Part shown: positions 18,165 to 27,779 of the stretch, piece after piece | How positions within the stretch are numbered: the stretch's first letter is position 1 | Layout: each line of letters starts with the position of its first letter | Origin: Bartonella bacilliformis KC583 | Lineage (GTDB): Bacteria; Pseudomonadota; Alphaproteobacteria; Rhizobiales; Rhizobiaceae | Length of the DNA stretch: 64,000 nucleotides | Reading direction: 5' to 3' | Assembly (NCBI RefSeq): GCF_000015445.1 | Contig: NC_008783.1 | Span: 1,177,001 to 1,241,000, forward strand | The notes under the pieces: model-generated | The model's database searches: none | What the model saw: the letters and a program-made list of their open reading frames with translations, nothing else | What the model was told of the DNA's origin: nothing | Program-made: the position numbers and the translations under genes

Positions 18165-18647
18165 ATGAGCCAGTATAAAACTTTAAATACCTCAACGATA
18201 TCAGGAGATAAAAAAACGAAAAAAGATTATATCACTGAAATTCGTGAAATGGTTTTGGCTAAACAGGTTGCACAATTTATTCCAGAATTACGGCTCATTG
18301 ATGTGGGTGATTTCATTTCCTGTATTCATACAGAACGTTTTCATCATCTTTCTGAATTGATTGAAAGTGCTGCAGAATTGCGTTTTTACCCGAATACTAT
18401 GCTCTTTGCTCAAAATGCCAGTTATGAATTAGATTGGGATACCACCCCAAACATATTACTGCATATGAAATTTTCAAATGACGGTGTGCAAGCTTTTTTC
18501 CAGCTCACCATGTCTGCAGAACAATTTGGTGTTGAAATCGATCATTGTATTTTTGACAACCCTGCAGATGAAGAAACCAATACCAGCACTTTTATGAATG
18601 CCTTAAATAATGCACGGATACAAAAACAAAGACCGCTCGCTCACTAA
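18165..18647 (+). CDS. Conserved-looking protein of unknown function in the flagellar cluster
   Basis: I do not recognise this 160-residue protein. It has no signal peptide or membrane segment and an even, soluble composition, with a start decided by the duplicated leader and a good reading frame. The visible features are a Lys-rich N-terminus, a helical part (residues about 20-70, ELRLIDVGDFISCIHTERFH) and a C-terminal mixed region with LDWDTTPNILLHMKFSNDG. It lies 106 bases after flhB in the same direction. Placement suggests a flagellar or motility-linked role, but the sequence gives no function. Confidence 0.6.
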   Translation: MSQYKTLNTSTISGDKKTKKDYITEIREMVLAKQVAQFIPELRLIDVGDFISCIHTERFHHLSELIESAAELRFYPNTMLFAQNASYELDWDTTPNILLHMKFSNDGVQAFFQLTMSAEQFGVEIDHCIFDNPADEETNTSTFMNALNNARIQKQRPLAH

Positions 18648-19146
18648 GCGTGCGCTTCCCTCGTATCACTCTCATATCCAATATATGTATTTAAAAAAAA
18701 CATCCATACCCTAAAGAGTGCAAAAAAGCTCTTTTCTATGCAAGAATTCCTTTTATACACATAATGATCCAGAATCTTTACATAAGACGCAGACGCTCTT
18801 GCTTATAGGGAAAAGTTACCCTTTAATAAACAGGTTATAGATGCAAAATATCTCTGAAAACTAAGCGATAATAAGAAAAGACTTGTTCAACAACAACGTC
18901 TCTTAAAAAACTTAAGAAAAGCTCTGTGCGCTAAATACGGGAAAGCCCTTACCTTCTTGCAAAAGAAAAATATAGGTGCCCAATCCCTGTAGTGGTCCAT
19001 ATGGAAAAAGTGCCTATAGGAAAGCCTTACCCTCTTGCAAAGGCAGCACACATAGGTGTGCACACTCCCTCTTAAAAGCGATGCCCAATGCCCTATAAAA
19101 AAGTGCTCTTGAAAATTAAAACCGCTTCTTAAACAATAGGCCAACT
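18648..19146. other. Gene-free region with an imperfect ~79-bp direct repeat
   Basis: There is no supported gene. Two related segments, near 18939-18988 and 19018-19070, share GGAAAGCC-CTTACC-CTTGCAAA, then an A-rich part, then ATAGGTG and CTCCCT-like ends. The region lies at a convergent junction between the flhB block and the leftward block at 19147. Confidence 0.5.
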
Positions 19147-19617
19147 TTAACCTGAACGTCTTGTCGCACCGCGTATTTTCTCAACCGAGATATAATTGAA
19201 CTGTTTAACAAGCAAATCTTTCAAAATAGGATTTGAAAAACGCTGATTCACTTGATCCATGATCTGTTGTTTGACCATATCAAATTTAACTCTTTCGATC
19301 ATGCGAACATTTGAATAGCTGCCCCAAAAATTTTGAAAGATCGCATCATGAATCAAAACACTTACAGGAACCACTATGTTTTGTGCTGCTTTTTTGTCAA
19401 CAACATAGGTGAGCTGTGCAATCAGATACCCTTGTACAGATCCATCAACTAAGATCGGAATATTCATTATTTCCGTATCGCTAGAGCCAATTTCTTCACC
19501 CGTAGAAACTGGAGTTGTGGGAATGTTTGGATCTCTTTTATAGCTGTTAATGCCAAGCATCAAAGCCCCTAAAGAAACCAAGCAAACCCATAACCCCAGT
19601 GCGATCATCTTGATCAT
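19147..19617 (-). CDS. Membrane-anchored protein of the flagellar cluster, unknown function
   Basis: The 156-residue protein has a single N-terminal membrane helix or uncleaved signal (residues about 3-23) and a periplasmic domain. The domain contains VDGSVQGYLIAQLTYVVDKK and a helical end ILKDLLVKQFNYISVEKIRG. The architecture recalls FliL (one anchor, periplasmic strand then helix), but the sequence is not FliL and a FliL is present at 2823. It overlaps the upstream FlgN-like gene by four bases (ATGA), so the two are probably translated together. Conserved hypothetical genes of this kind occur near flgN/cheL in Rhizobiales, to my recollection. Confidence 0.65.
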   Translation of the reverse strand: MIKMIALGLWVCLVSLGALMLGINSYKRDPNIPTTPVSTGEEIGSSDTEIMNIPILVDGSVQGYLIAQLTYVVDKKAAQNIVVPVSVLIHDAIFQNFWGSYSNVRMIERVKFDMVKQQIMDQVNQRFSNPILKDLLVKQFNYISVEKIRGATRRSG

Positions 19618-20057
19618 TTATGACGCCCAGCATTAACCAAAATTGGATCATAGGTTCCATCTGTATCTTCAGCACGTGCAGCCATCTGAACGATTTGCGA
19701 AAGCTCCCGAACAGCTTCTAAATGTGTTTGAAGCAATTCACTATTACGATGCAATTTAACCTGCAAATCGGAAAGCGCATTTGCAACCTCAGTTTCAACA
19801 TTTGAGTCCATATACCGTGCAACATCTTTCATCGATTGATTAAGATCACGTAATCCACGTGTTTTACGCAAATTAACTTCTTCATAATCTGGTGTTCCAT
19901 GGCTTTCAAGCATCATACTTTCATATTCAACGACTTCTACTAGCCCCTTAACAGCAGCCATAAATTTTGTAATCGCCCAATCACGACCAATCAGGTCATT
20001 ATTCGGAATGTTTGCTTGAGATACAGTATTCTCATCATTATATTGCGCTACAGACAC
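19614..20057 (-). CDS. FlgN-like coiled-coil flagellar protein (candidate export chaperone)
   Basis: The 147-residue protein is soluble and almost entirely helical, with acidic and heptad-rich segments (residues about 35-125). FlgN is the export chaperone of the hook-junction proteins FlgK and FlgL. Size, helicity and location next to the rod-binding protein gene suggest a FlgN role, but I see no diagnostic motif. The stop overlaps the next gene by four bases, and 111 bases separate it from cheL upstream. Confidence 0.5.
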   Translation of the reverse strand: MSVAQYNDENTVSQANIPNNDLIGRDWAITKFMAAVKGLVEVVEYESMMLESHGTPDYEEVNLRKTRGLRDLNQSMKDVARYMDSNVETEVANALSDLQVKLHRNSELLQTHLEAVRELSQIVQMAARAEDTDGTYDPILVNAGRHK

Positions 20058-20168
20058 GATATTATTCCCCTTTTTTAATTTTCTTAGACAATATTTGTTA
20101 TTATTCGTATTTAACTTTATTCCTAATAAGATAATGGATTATTTATATAATCATCACTACTTACAAAA

Positions 20169-20750
20169 TTAACGATGTTGACGGACCAAATTAAGTTCAT
20201 TTGCATGAACAATCACATCAGCAATCGTGCGATAGTCTTGCACCACAAGCGTTTGTTTAAGTTCTTTCTCGTGAGACAAATTTTCTTTCAACAAACCTTC
20301 TGTCTTTTTTTCTTGCTCAGAGGCTAACATCTGCGCAATGCCGATGCCACCGGACATTGCAAATTCTTTAGCCAATTGCTCAACCATCATAAATTTCCAT
20401 ATTTTCCCTGCTTGCCCTTTCCCAAAAACGGAGGGAAGATCCGTCGTAAACATATTTTCAATAAGAGTTTGTAACATAAAAGCTTCAAAATCTTTAAAAA
20501 CTTCACTATTTTTGTCATTAATTGCTCTTGATTTTATATGAACTTGATGAACAACTTCTTTTGGTGGGACAAGATCAGAGCGCACTAAGTTAGCAAAATC
20601 TGCTTTCTCATTAACCGAAACTGAAGCAGAATCCGGCGTGCGCACAGCATTTTGCGCAATACGCAATTTCTCGATCGACGCATGATATTCAAGCGGATCG
20701 GCTGCACGTGCAACGTCAAGAACAATATCTGAAGGTGGCTGAATAGCCAT
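20169..20750 (-). CDS. Rod-binding protein, FlgJ N-terminal/CheL type
   Basis: The 193-residue protein contains a FlgJ-N-like domain at about residues 85-145. The segment KDFEAFMLQTLIENMFTTDL is followed by GKIWKFMMVEQLAKEFAMSG and GGIGIAQML. In alphaproteobacteria this short form (CheL) lacks the muramidase domain of enterobacterial FlgJ and acts as a rod cap or scaffold in the periplasm. The remaining N-terminus is polar. It is the first gene of a short leftward unit with the FlgN-like gene and the gene at 19147. Confidence 0.8.
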   Translation of the reverse strand: MAIQPPSDIVLDVARAADPLEYHASIEKLRIAQNAVRTPDSASVSVNEKADFANLVRSDLVPPKEVVHQVHIKSRAINDKNSEVFKDFEAFMLQTLIENMFTTDLPSVFGKGQAGKIWKFMMVEQLAKEFAMSGGIGIAQMLASEQEKKTEGLLKENLSHEKELKQTLVVQDYRTIADVIVHANELNLVRQHR

Positions 20751-21207
20751 AAATCCCTCCTTAGCGTAACAATTGGCCCTTCTTTGTGCTCATGATTGAA
20801 CAACAACTGATGCCTTTTCTTCCAAGAATTTCTAAAAATTTCGGAAATTCTCGAAAGAAAGTGTAAATACTATTTTGGATATATAAAAAACCAAACTTAC
20901 GTCAAACTGACCCTCAGCATGATTTGAATTCTTTTTTCAACACTCTATCAAAATTTGTCCATTGATATTTTTGCTGAGCATATCTTCTCTGGATATGCCT
21001 GCTCTGAGCATACTGGCTCTGAACATGCCTGCCCTAAAATTGCTTATACCAAGGCTCCACAATCGACAGTGCGCATCCTCTTATCACTCTCTTTGACCAA
21101 TCTCATCACTCTAATTAATTTGTGCAATATGTGTTTGTACGAAAGAAGATTTTGCAACATTATTGGTTGCTTAACATGTCATCCCTTAAAGCCCAAAAGG
21201 CATTATA
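20751..21207. other. Gene-free region with short degenerate repeats
   Basis: No gene is supported. Around 20975-21035 the element GCTCTGAGCATACTGGCTCT and relatives (TGAGCATA, TGAACATG, ATGCCTGC) repeat two or three times. A promoter for the CheL gene is expected near 20751-20850 on the minus strand. Confidence 0.45.
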
Positions 21208-21594
21208 TCACTTTGATATTCTGATGACTTTATCTGCAATGTGATCTTCTAGCATCATCTCAAAATCTTTACGATCTTCACGAGACTGAGCCTTTTTATA
21301 CTTATCTTCTAACCGTTGTAAACGACTAGAAGCCTCACGCACAACCTGTCTCTGCTGGACAATTCTCTCTTGAAGATATTTTTCCATTCTGGCAATATGT
21401 TTTAAGCGCCGTGCTAAAAAATTGGCATCCCAAAAATGATTCTCTGATTCTTTTTCCATCAAAGAAAAAAGCACATACATCTCTTCTTCACAAAAAGACG
21501 CTTGTGTGTTCAAATTTTCCAATTCAACTTTATGATACGCATCCATAAGGCCTTGTATCTTAAGAAGTTTGCCATAACGTTTGCTTTTTTGCAT
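21208..21594 (-). CDS. Small coiled-coil protein downstream of fliR (FliJ-like candidate)
   Basis: The 128-residue protein is highly charged and helical throughout, with heptads over about residues 20-115. It has an EDRKDFEMMLEDHIADKVI end. FliJ-type export chaperones have this size and composition. No diagnostic motif proves the link, so FliJ is inference from size, coiled coil and context. It starts three bases after the fliR stop and is the last gene of flhA-fliR. Confidence 0.5.
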   Translation of the reverse strand: MQKSKRYGKLLKIQGLMDAYHKVELENLNTQASFCEEEMYVLFSLMEKESENHFWDANFLARRLKHIARMEKYLQERIVQQRQVVREASSRLQRLEDKYKKAQSREDRKDFEMMLEDHIADKVIRISK

Positions 21595-21597
21595 GTT

Positions 21598-22398
21598 TTA
21601 AGGCCCTCTCCTCAGCCAGTCTTGTGACTCTAAACTGAAAAAATTCAAAATCTCCGGCATAATAAAGTAAAGCAAAAATAATCCCCCTGCGACCACAAAA
21701 GGCAGTGAAATAAAATATACAGGAATGTTGGGGGTTAATTTATTGACCAATCCAACAGCAATATTGACCAAAACCGCATAAACAATAAAAGGTGCAGCAA
21801 TACGCAATGTCGTTAGAAAGGCCTTCGACAAAGCATCACGATAATCTATCAATGCAGCCTCTGGATTAGGAATAAAAACTGGCGATACCACATCATAAGA
21901 AGCCAAGAGACCGCGGATCGCAAACATGTGCAAATCGCTTGCAAAAAAAAGCATAACACCAACCAAAACCAGCAGATGCGCTATTTGAGTTTCTGGTGTT
22001 GAGTCAATCACATTATGGCCTGGTTGACCAGAATATCCCATCGACATGGCAATAATCGTCGCCATAAATTGCAAAGCCCACAGATAAACATGGGCAATAA
22101 CCCCAAAAGTAACCCCAATCAGCATTTCAGAACATAAAGCACGCACAAATAAGGCAAAATCAGGTTTTTCGCCAAAATCCTTAAAAAAATCAGCCACCAT
22201 AGGCAATATAATCAATGAAAAAGAAACCGCGATAAATAAACGTACCTGGACAGGAATACGAATACTTGAAACACCTGGCATCAACATCAAACAAGCCCCC
22301 ACTCGCGCAAAAACAAGCATGGCAAGAAGAACCAACTGGTTCAAAGGTACAGAAGCCAATGGCGATATAAGTGAGGATAAGGATGTCAACGGCATCAA
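21598..22398 (-). CDS. fliR: Flagellar export protein FliR
   Basis: FliR is an integral membrane part of the export gate. The 266-residue protein has about six hydrophobic segments. Conserved stretches are MLVFARVGACLMLMPGVSSI, GVIAHVYLWALQFMATIIAM and TPNIPVYFISLPFVVAGG. The gene lies 11 bases after flhA in the same direction, as is common in Rhizobiales. Confidence 0.94.
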   Translation of the reverse strand: MMPLTSLSSLISPLASVPLNQLVLLAMLVFARVGACLMLMPGVSSIRIPVQVRLFIAVSFSLIILPMVADFFKDFGEKPDFALFVRALCSEMLIGVTFGVIAHVYLWALQFMATIIAMSMGYSGQPGHNVIDSTPETQIAHLLVLVGVMLFFASDLHMFAIRGLLASYDVVSPVFIPNPEAALIDYRDALSKAFLTTLRIAAPFIVYAVLVNIAVGLVNKLTPNIPVYFISLPFVVAGGLFLLYFIMPEILNFFSLESQDWLRRGP

Positions 22399-22409
22399 CC
22401 CTTCTTCTT

Positions 22410-24494
22410 TTAAGAGAGGACTCCTAATGTTTTGACTTCAACACCACGAGCAATTTCTGCATGAGAAAGCACAGGCAATGTTGGGAAAAGACGCTCCATA
22501 ATCATACGGACATAAGGCCGCGCTTGTGGCGATGTAATCAGGACAAAACGTATCGCTTTTTCCATATGCTGACGAATCATCACTGAGGCTTCCGTGCCAA
22601 ATTTTTCAAGTTCCATCGGATCAAGATCAAATTCAACAATCTCACCCTTTGTATCGAATTTTAAAGCCTTCTGAAACGCCAGATCCCAACGGCTTCCCAT
22701 CCGCAAAACATTCAACACACCACCGTCAGACAAATCACCACAAATTTGTTGCGATAAGCGTAACCGTACATGTTCAACAATCAGGTCAGAACGCCGAACA
22801 TGGGGAGCAACTTCAGCAACTGCTTCCAAAATAAGATGCAGATTACGAATAGAAATGCGCTCAGACAAAAGAAGTTTCAAAACTGACTGTAACCCTGAAT
22901 AAGAAAGATGCGCAGGGCAAATTTCTTCTAACAATTTACGATACTCGCCGCCCAAACGCTCTAGCATAATACGCATATCCCGATAAGAAAAGAGTTGCGC
23001 TAAATTATTGCGCAAAACCTCACTTAAATGGGTCAATAAGACAGAAAGATTATCAACGGCAATATAGCCTTCACGCACTAATTCTGAGCGGAATGTTTCT
23101 GAAGTTGAAAAGGCGCTCATACCAAAAGCGGGTTCTTTTACCTGTTCACCAGGAATATTAGGAATAGGCTTATTGCCTGGCATAATCAGCACATCACCGA
23201 TACGCATTTCGTAAGAGGCCACTACTGTACCATGTAATTTGATCCAATAATTTTTTGCAGGAACGGTATAATCATCAGAAACTTGGATCTCTGGAATAAC
23301 AAAACCATATTCTTGCGCAAATTTTCGACGCATTTTTGCAACGCGATTAGCCAATTCAACCTGCTGTGGCAGCAAACGTTGCGACAATTGTTTGCCCATA
23401 GCAATTTCAATTTGCAACATCTCAAGTGAGGCCTTAACCGATTGACCATCTTCCTGAGAAGCCCTTTGAGCTGCCTGTTGTTGCATAGCTTCTTGCGCAA
23501 GCGCTTCTTTTTGCAAGCGGCGTGGAATAGAATAGCCAATGGCAGCCATAATACACCCCAGCAAAATAAAGGGAAAGGCAGGCAAGCCCGGCATTAACCC
23601 CAGCATCAATAAAAGCATTGATGAAACAAAAAGAGCCTTAGGATACCCCCCTAATTGCCCTAAAACAGCTTTTTCAGCAGAACCACGCGTTCCCCCTTTT
23701 GAAACCAAAAGACCTGCGGCTAAAGACACAATCAATGCAGGGATCTGAGTAACCAAACCATCACCAACGGAAAGCTTTGTAAACACATCTGCCGCACCGG
23801 ACAAGGTCATCCCATGGCGTGTTACACCGATAACAATGCCCCCAAAAATATTAACAGCTGTGATGATTAACCCAGCGATCGCATCACCACGCACAAATTT
23901 TGATGCCCCATCCATCGCCCCAAAAAAGGAGCTTTCTTCCTCTAGCTCTCGACGGCGACTCTGTGCTTCTTTTTCATCAATAAGACCCGATGAAAGATCC
24001 GCATCAATGGCCATTTGTTTACCTGGAATCGCATCCAGTGTAAAACGCGCACCCACCTCAGCAATACGCGTTGCCCCTTTGGTAATGACCAAAAAATTGA
24101 CGATAATAACAATGGCAAAAACAACAAGACCAATGACAAAATCGCCCCCCATAACAAATTGCGAAAAACCGTGAATCACGTGCCCTGCTGCTTGATAGCC
24201 TTCATTCCCATGGGTCAAAATAACACGAGTTGTCGCGATATTAAGCGATAAACGTAACATGGTCGCAATCAACAAAACTGTTGGGAAAGCTGAAAAATCA
24301 AGCGGCCGCTGAATCCATAATGAAACCATTAAAATCAAAACAGAAAAAGCAATGGAAAAGGAAAGCCCTAAATCTAAAACAAAAGCAGGAACCGGTAAAA
24401 AGAGAACCGTCAGAATCACAATAATTCCTGCTGCAAACGCAACATCTCGACCAGAAAATTGATTCTGGCCTTCAACATTCAGATTATGCGGCAC
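22410..24494 (-). CDS. flhA: Flagellar export protein FlhA
   Basis: FlhA is the large export-gate protein and docks chaperone-substrate complexes. The 694-residue protein has eight predicted membrane helices in its first ~320 residues. The FHIPEP signature region is present ([20 protein letters not shown]). The cytoplasmic domain contains [20 protein letters not shown] and the C-terminal [20 protein letters not shown]. Length and order are normal. It is the first gene of the leftward flhA-fliR block. Confidence 0.96.
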   Translation of the reverse strand: MPHNLNVEGQNQFSGRDVAFAAGIIVILTVLFLPVPAFVLDLGLSFSIAFSVLILMVSLWIQRPLDFSAFPTVLLIATMLRLSLNIATTRVILTHGNEGYQAAGHVIHGFSQFVMGGDFVIGLVVFAIVIIVNFLVITKGATRIAEVGARFTLDAIPGKQMAIDADLSSGLIDEKEAQSRRRELEEESSFFGAMDGASKFVRGDAIAGLIITAVNIFGGIVIGVTRHGMTLSGAADVFTKLSVGDGLVTQIPALIVSLAAGLLVSKGGTRGSAEKAVLGQLGGYPKALFVSSMLLLMLGLMPGLPAFPFILLGCIMAAIGYSIPRRLQKEALAQEAMQQQAAQRASQEDGQSVKASLEMLQIEIAMGKQLSQRLLPQQVELANRVAKMRRKFAQEYGFVIPEIQVSDDYTVPAKNYWIKLHGTVVASYEMRIGDVLIMPGNKPIPNIPGEQVKEPAFGMSAFSTSETFRSELVREGYIAVDNLSVLLTHLSEVLRNNLAQLFSYRDMRIMLERLGGEYRKLLEEICPAHLSYSGLQSVLKLLLSERISIRNLHLILEAVAEVAPHVRRSDLIVEHVRLRLSQQICGDLSDGGVLNVLRMGSRWDLAFQKALKFDTKGEIVEFDLDPMELEKFGTEASVMIRQHMEKAIRFVLITSPQARPYVRMIMERLFPTLPVLSHAEIARGVEVKTLGVLS

Positions 24495-24972
24495 ACATTT
24501 CTCCCTTAAATGGTTATTTTCAGCGCAATTAAATGGTTATCATCAGCGACAACAGCACAAGGAGAACCCTCTCCCTTTCTCCTTGTTTGATAGATTTATA
24601 AGTTATAGGTTTTTGGCCCCATTGATGACCTCAGTGATCATTATCTCAGTTTCTAAAATACGGAATGAATCTTGCGTGAAAATGATGTGTTGTTTTCACG
24701 CAAAAAGACGTATTTCTTCAAATTTCTTCAAAAAGCGGTGTTTCCTTACACAAAAGTAATCCCCCGCGAATAAATAAAAAATGCCTAATCTTCCCTCTCC
24801 CCATGGTGCGTAAACCTGCCTCTCATCTCTGCAATCAAGCAATATCTCATTTCTGCAATCAAGCAATAAAAGTCATTTTAAACTTGCCGAATGTTGGAGA
24901 TCAGCATATATTACATCTTGTAACATTTTGTGAATCTTTACACAAAACAAGGGAAGGATGAAAGAAGCTTCT
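24495..24972. other. Gene-free region upstream of flhA, with a 24-bp tandem duplication
   Basis: No gene is supported. A 24-bp unit containing TCTGCAATCAAGCAATA is present twice in tandem at 24823-24870 with one or two differences. The promoter of flhA should lie in the first ~150 bases on the minus strand. Confidence 0.55.
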
Positions 24973-25071
24973 ATGACAGACATAGTAAAAACAGCAGTGC
25001 TTTATTCAATGCTGATTATCGGCACTAATGCTATGATTGTTATTGCTATGATGACGGAAACACTCTGGTAA
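24973..25071 (+). CDS. Possible 32-residue single-pass membrane peptide
   Basis: An ATG-to-TAA frame encodes a 32-residue peptide with a hydrophobic core (about residues 9-27, Ile/Met/Ala rich) and short polar ends. A GGGAAGG purine stretch lies about 14 bases upstream and AGAAG about 4-8 bases upstream. The composition fits small membrane proteins, but no homologue is recognised and such a short frame may be chance. Confidence 0.3.
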   Translation: MTDIVKTAVLYSMLIIGTNAMIVIAMMTETLW

Positions 25072-25353
25072 CCGATTTACTCTATATGCTTTTATAAGCT
25101 GAGAAAGCACTTCAGTAAAAACACCCTATTGAAAATAGGCAGAGCGTCAGGCATAGAGTTGATAGAAATTTAGCAATAAAAAGATTTTTGGTGTATATTT
25201 TTTGTGCTTCTTTACCTTTTAGATCGCGTATAAATTTCTTCTAAATTTTAGAGTTGATAAATATCTCAACCTTCATCGTGCCTTGATAGGAGACATCTTT
25301 TCTTTGTGGGCAAAAAAGTATCACGCATTGTATCGTGAATAAGGATGAATAAA

Positions 25354-25683
25354 ATGAAATTGCGGCAAATTGAAGATGACGTTTTCGTTAGTAACCAAAT
25401 CGACATCACACATATGCAAACACTCGTAGATGCTGGCATTAAAACAATCATCTGCAATAGACCTGATAAAGAAGATCCGAATCAACCTGATTTTTCTACC
25501 ATTCAAGAAGCAGCACAGCACCATGGCATACAAGCCTATTACGTTCCTGTTGTGCCCCCGACCATAGAACAGTCAAGCGTAGAGGCCATGCGCCAAATTT
25601 TAACAACAGCGTCTTATCCCATTCTTGCTTATTGTAACTACGGGATACGCTCTGTTCATCTTTATCATTTAGCGCGTCCTTAA
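25354..25683 (+). CDS. DUF442/TIGR01244-type phosphatase-like (rhodanese-related) protein
   Basis: The 109-residue protein resembles the dual-specificity-phosphatase-like DUF442 family. It has DDVFVSNQIDITHMQTLVDA, then GIKTIICNRPDKEDPNQPDF, then the catalytic loop. The loop here is AYCNYGIRS, which keeps the C-x4-R spacing but differs from the usual CRSGTRS. Members are often fused to or encoded beside sulfur-metabolism proteins; here the domain stands alone. I place the start at 25354, eight bases after an AAGGA box; the ATG at 25345 is too close to that box. The changed loop may alter or abolish activity. Confidence 0.75.
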   Translation: MKLRQIEDDVFVSNQIDITHMQTLVDAGIKTIICNRPDKEDPNQPDFSTIQEAAQHHGIQAYYVPVVPPTIEQSSVEAMRQILTTASYPILAYCNYGIRSVHLYHLARP

Positions 25684-25775
25684 TTTTCGTTTTAACGGAT
25701 CAGAAAGTAATTAACGATAAACTCCTTTATTGCAGCAAAGCTTATAAACTTATGCAAGCAGTAAAGGAAAAAACA

Positions 25776-25943
25776 ATGATCCCCTCAGATCTTCAAACTC
25801 TTGATTCCTCCATCGCACAAAGAAAACGCCGCATCATCCGTGATATTGTGCAATATATTTTCGTTATTGTGATGAGTTTAAGCGCCCTTATTGCAGCTTT
25901 TTTGTCTTTTTCAGATCGTCTCAACATTAATTGGTATCTGTAA
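25776..25943 (+). CDS. Small single-pass membrane protein, unknown
   Basis: The 55-residue product has a basic segment (QRKRRIIRD) followed by one hydrophobic helix (about residues 27-45). A GTAAAGGA box precedes the ATG at 25776 by 7 bases. The 3' end overlaps the convergent ribF by 17 bases. I do not recognise the family; the ribosome binding site and clear topology make it a plausible gene. Confidence 0.45.
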   Translation: MIPSDLQTLDSSIAQRKRRIIRDIVQYIFVIVMSLSALIAAFLSFSDRLNINWYL

Positions 25944-26919
25944 AAGTTAAACACTGATCTAAAGGGGAGAGGGGCTGCACATTCGTTATCACTTCTTTTG
26001 CTTCTCTTTCATCCCGTTGCATCTGAGCAATCAAAGGTTCTACTCCATCAAATTTTTCTTGCCCGCGCAAAAACCGTAAAAAAGAAACAGTACAGCTTTC
26101 ACCATAAAATTCTTCCGCCAGATTAAATACATACGTTTCCAAGAGCACCTCCCCATTTTCTACAATAGTTGGGCGACATCCAAAACTGGCAACCCCATCA
26201 TACAAAACACCATGTGCACGGCGCAAACGTACAGCATAAACACCATGCGCTAAAGTCGTTTGGTAAGGCAAGGCTTGATTGGCCGTTGGAAAACCCAAAA
26301 GGCGGCCAAGCTTTTCACCATGGATAATGTCTGAACGCACACGATAATGGTACCCCAATAAACACGCTGCTTGCTCTATTTGTTTTTGTGCTAAAAGTTG
26401 ACGAATCAAACTAGAAGAAATCGTCTGCCCTGATGCGCTCCGCACAGAAGATACCTGAACAACCGCAAAACCCTCTTCTTTTCCTTTTTGCGATAAAAAG
26501 GAGACATTGCCGCTTTTATGACAACCAAATTGAAAATTATCCCCCGTCACCACAACAGAGACATCCAAATCTTGTTTTAAAATGGTAGTAACAAAGTCAT
26601 CTGCTGAAAGAGAGGCAAATTGCGCATCAAAAGGCTGTTCAATCACACCATTAAATCCAAGAACTTTGAAAATTTCAGCCTTTTCAGCAGCCTCTGTTAA
26701 ACGATAAACAGGCGTTGAATTTTGAAAAAAAACCCTTGGATGCGGTTCAAAAGTTAAAACAAGAGCTGGCTTATTTTGAGCCCGCGCTATTTCAAGAGCT
26801 TTCTGTAGCACTTGTTGATGACCCCGATGAACACCATCAAAATTTCCAATAGCCAACACAGCACCACGCAAAACGGAGGGAAGCATTGAATAGCTTTGAA
26901 GACGTAAAAAATCTGTCAT
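25927..26919 (-). CDS. ribF: Bifunctional riboflavin kinase / FAD synthetase RibF
   Basis: RibF makes FMN from riboflavin and then FAD. The 330-residue protein has an N-terminal nucleotidyltransferase domain with AIGNFDGVHRGHQQVL (HxGH-type loop) and VLTFEPHPRVFF. Its C-terminal riboflavin kinase domain has GRLLGFPTANQALP, HGVYAV and the catalytic ETYVFNLAEEFYG region. The start at 26919 overlaps the last base of the upstream HAD gene stop (TAATG), which indicates coupling. Confidence 0.94.
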   Translation of the reverse strand: MTDFLRLQSYSMLPSVLRGAVLAIGNFDGVHRGHQQVLQKALEIARAQNKPALVLTFEPHPRVFFQNSTPVYRLTEAAEKAEIFKVLGFNGVIEQPFDAQFASLSADDFVTTILKQDLDVSVVVTGDNFQFGCHKSGNVSFLSQKGKEEGFAVVQVSSVRSASGQTISSSLIRQLLAQKQIEQAACLLGYHYRVRSDIIHGEKLGRLLGFPTANQALPYQTTLAHGVYAVRLRRAHGVLYDGVASFGCRPTIVENGEVLLETYVFNLAEEFYGESCTVSFLRFLRGQEKFDGVEPLIAQMQRDEREAKEVITNVQPLSPLDQCLTFTDTN

Positions 26920-27764
26920 TATTGAAGCGCCCACATAATTGCTTGTGGCTGATAACCGTGACGGTCAAAAAGAGAGGATAACGCATCTTTATCTATGACA
27001 TTATTTTTTATATAATCATGACGATGAATACCACCGGCAATATAAAGTACATCAATGCCAAAATCGACAGCACCTTTCACATCCGTCAAAAGACCATCGC
27101 CAATCGCTAAAATCCGGCTTTTTTCTACTGTCCCGCGGAGATTTTGCAAAATCTTAAAAGCACAATCATAAATAGGGGGATGGGGTTTGCCAGCAAAATG
27201 CACTTTACCCCCTAAATTTTGATACAGACGAGCCAAGGCGCCTGCGCACCAGGCTTCCTGCTTCCCATAATAAACAACGATATCAGGATTGGCGCAAATA
27301 AAAGGCAAATTTCGTGCTTGCATACGCTGAAATAGCTCTTCATAATCTTGTGGTGTAAGCCCAACCTCTTCAAGAAAGCCAGTACACACCACCGCAGCAG
27401 CTTCCTCTTCTGCAACAAGTTCACGGTCTAACCCTGCCAACAAAACTAAATCATGTTGTGGACCAATGAAAAAAACCTTACGCGGTGCAGCACGAATAAG
27501 ATCACGTGTAACATCACCCGAAGTGATGATGGCGTCATAACATTCAGCACTCACCTTCACACTGTGCAATTGAGTAATAATATCTTGCTGTATCCGGGGT
27601 GAATTGGTCAACAAAATGACAGTTTTTCCCATTTGTCGCATTGTTTTCAGCGCTTTCAGCGCTGGCTCAAACGCGCACACACCATCATGCAAAACGCCCC
27701 AAACATCACAAAATACAGCATCATAATCGGCTATCATAGGATCAATATGGGTCAGTTCTTTCAT
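26919..27764 (-). CDS. HAD-superfamily class IIA hydrolase (TIGR01459 type)
   Basis: The protein has the HAD motifs DVWGVLHDG (motif I, nucleophile Asp), LLTNSPR (motif II) and GKPHPPIYDCAF with IGDGLLTDVKGA (motifs III and IV). It is a phosphatase of the NagD-like class IIA group. The alphaproteobacterial TIGR01459 subfamily is habitually encoded beside ribF, as here. The substrate is not known to me. The start is taken at 27764; an in-frame ATG at 27779 would add five residues. It overlaps ribF by one base. Confidence 0.88.
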   Translation of the reverse strand: MKELTHIDPMIADYDAVFCDVWGVLHDGVCAFEPALKALKTMRQMGKTVILLTNSPRIQQDIITQLHSVKVSAECYDAIITSGDVTRDLIRAAPRKVFFIGPQHDLVLLAGLDRELVAEEEAAAVVCTGFLEEVGLTPQDYEELFQRMQARNLPFICANPDIVVYYGKQEAWCAGALARLYQNLGGKVHFAGKPHPPIYDCAFKILQNLRGTVEKSRILAIGDGLLTDVKGAVDFGIDVLYIAGGIHRHDYIKNNVIDKDALSSLFDRHGYQPQAIMWALQ

Positions 27765-27779
27765 GCTACATCTCATCAT

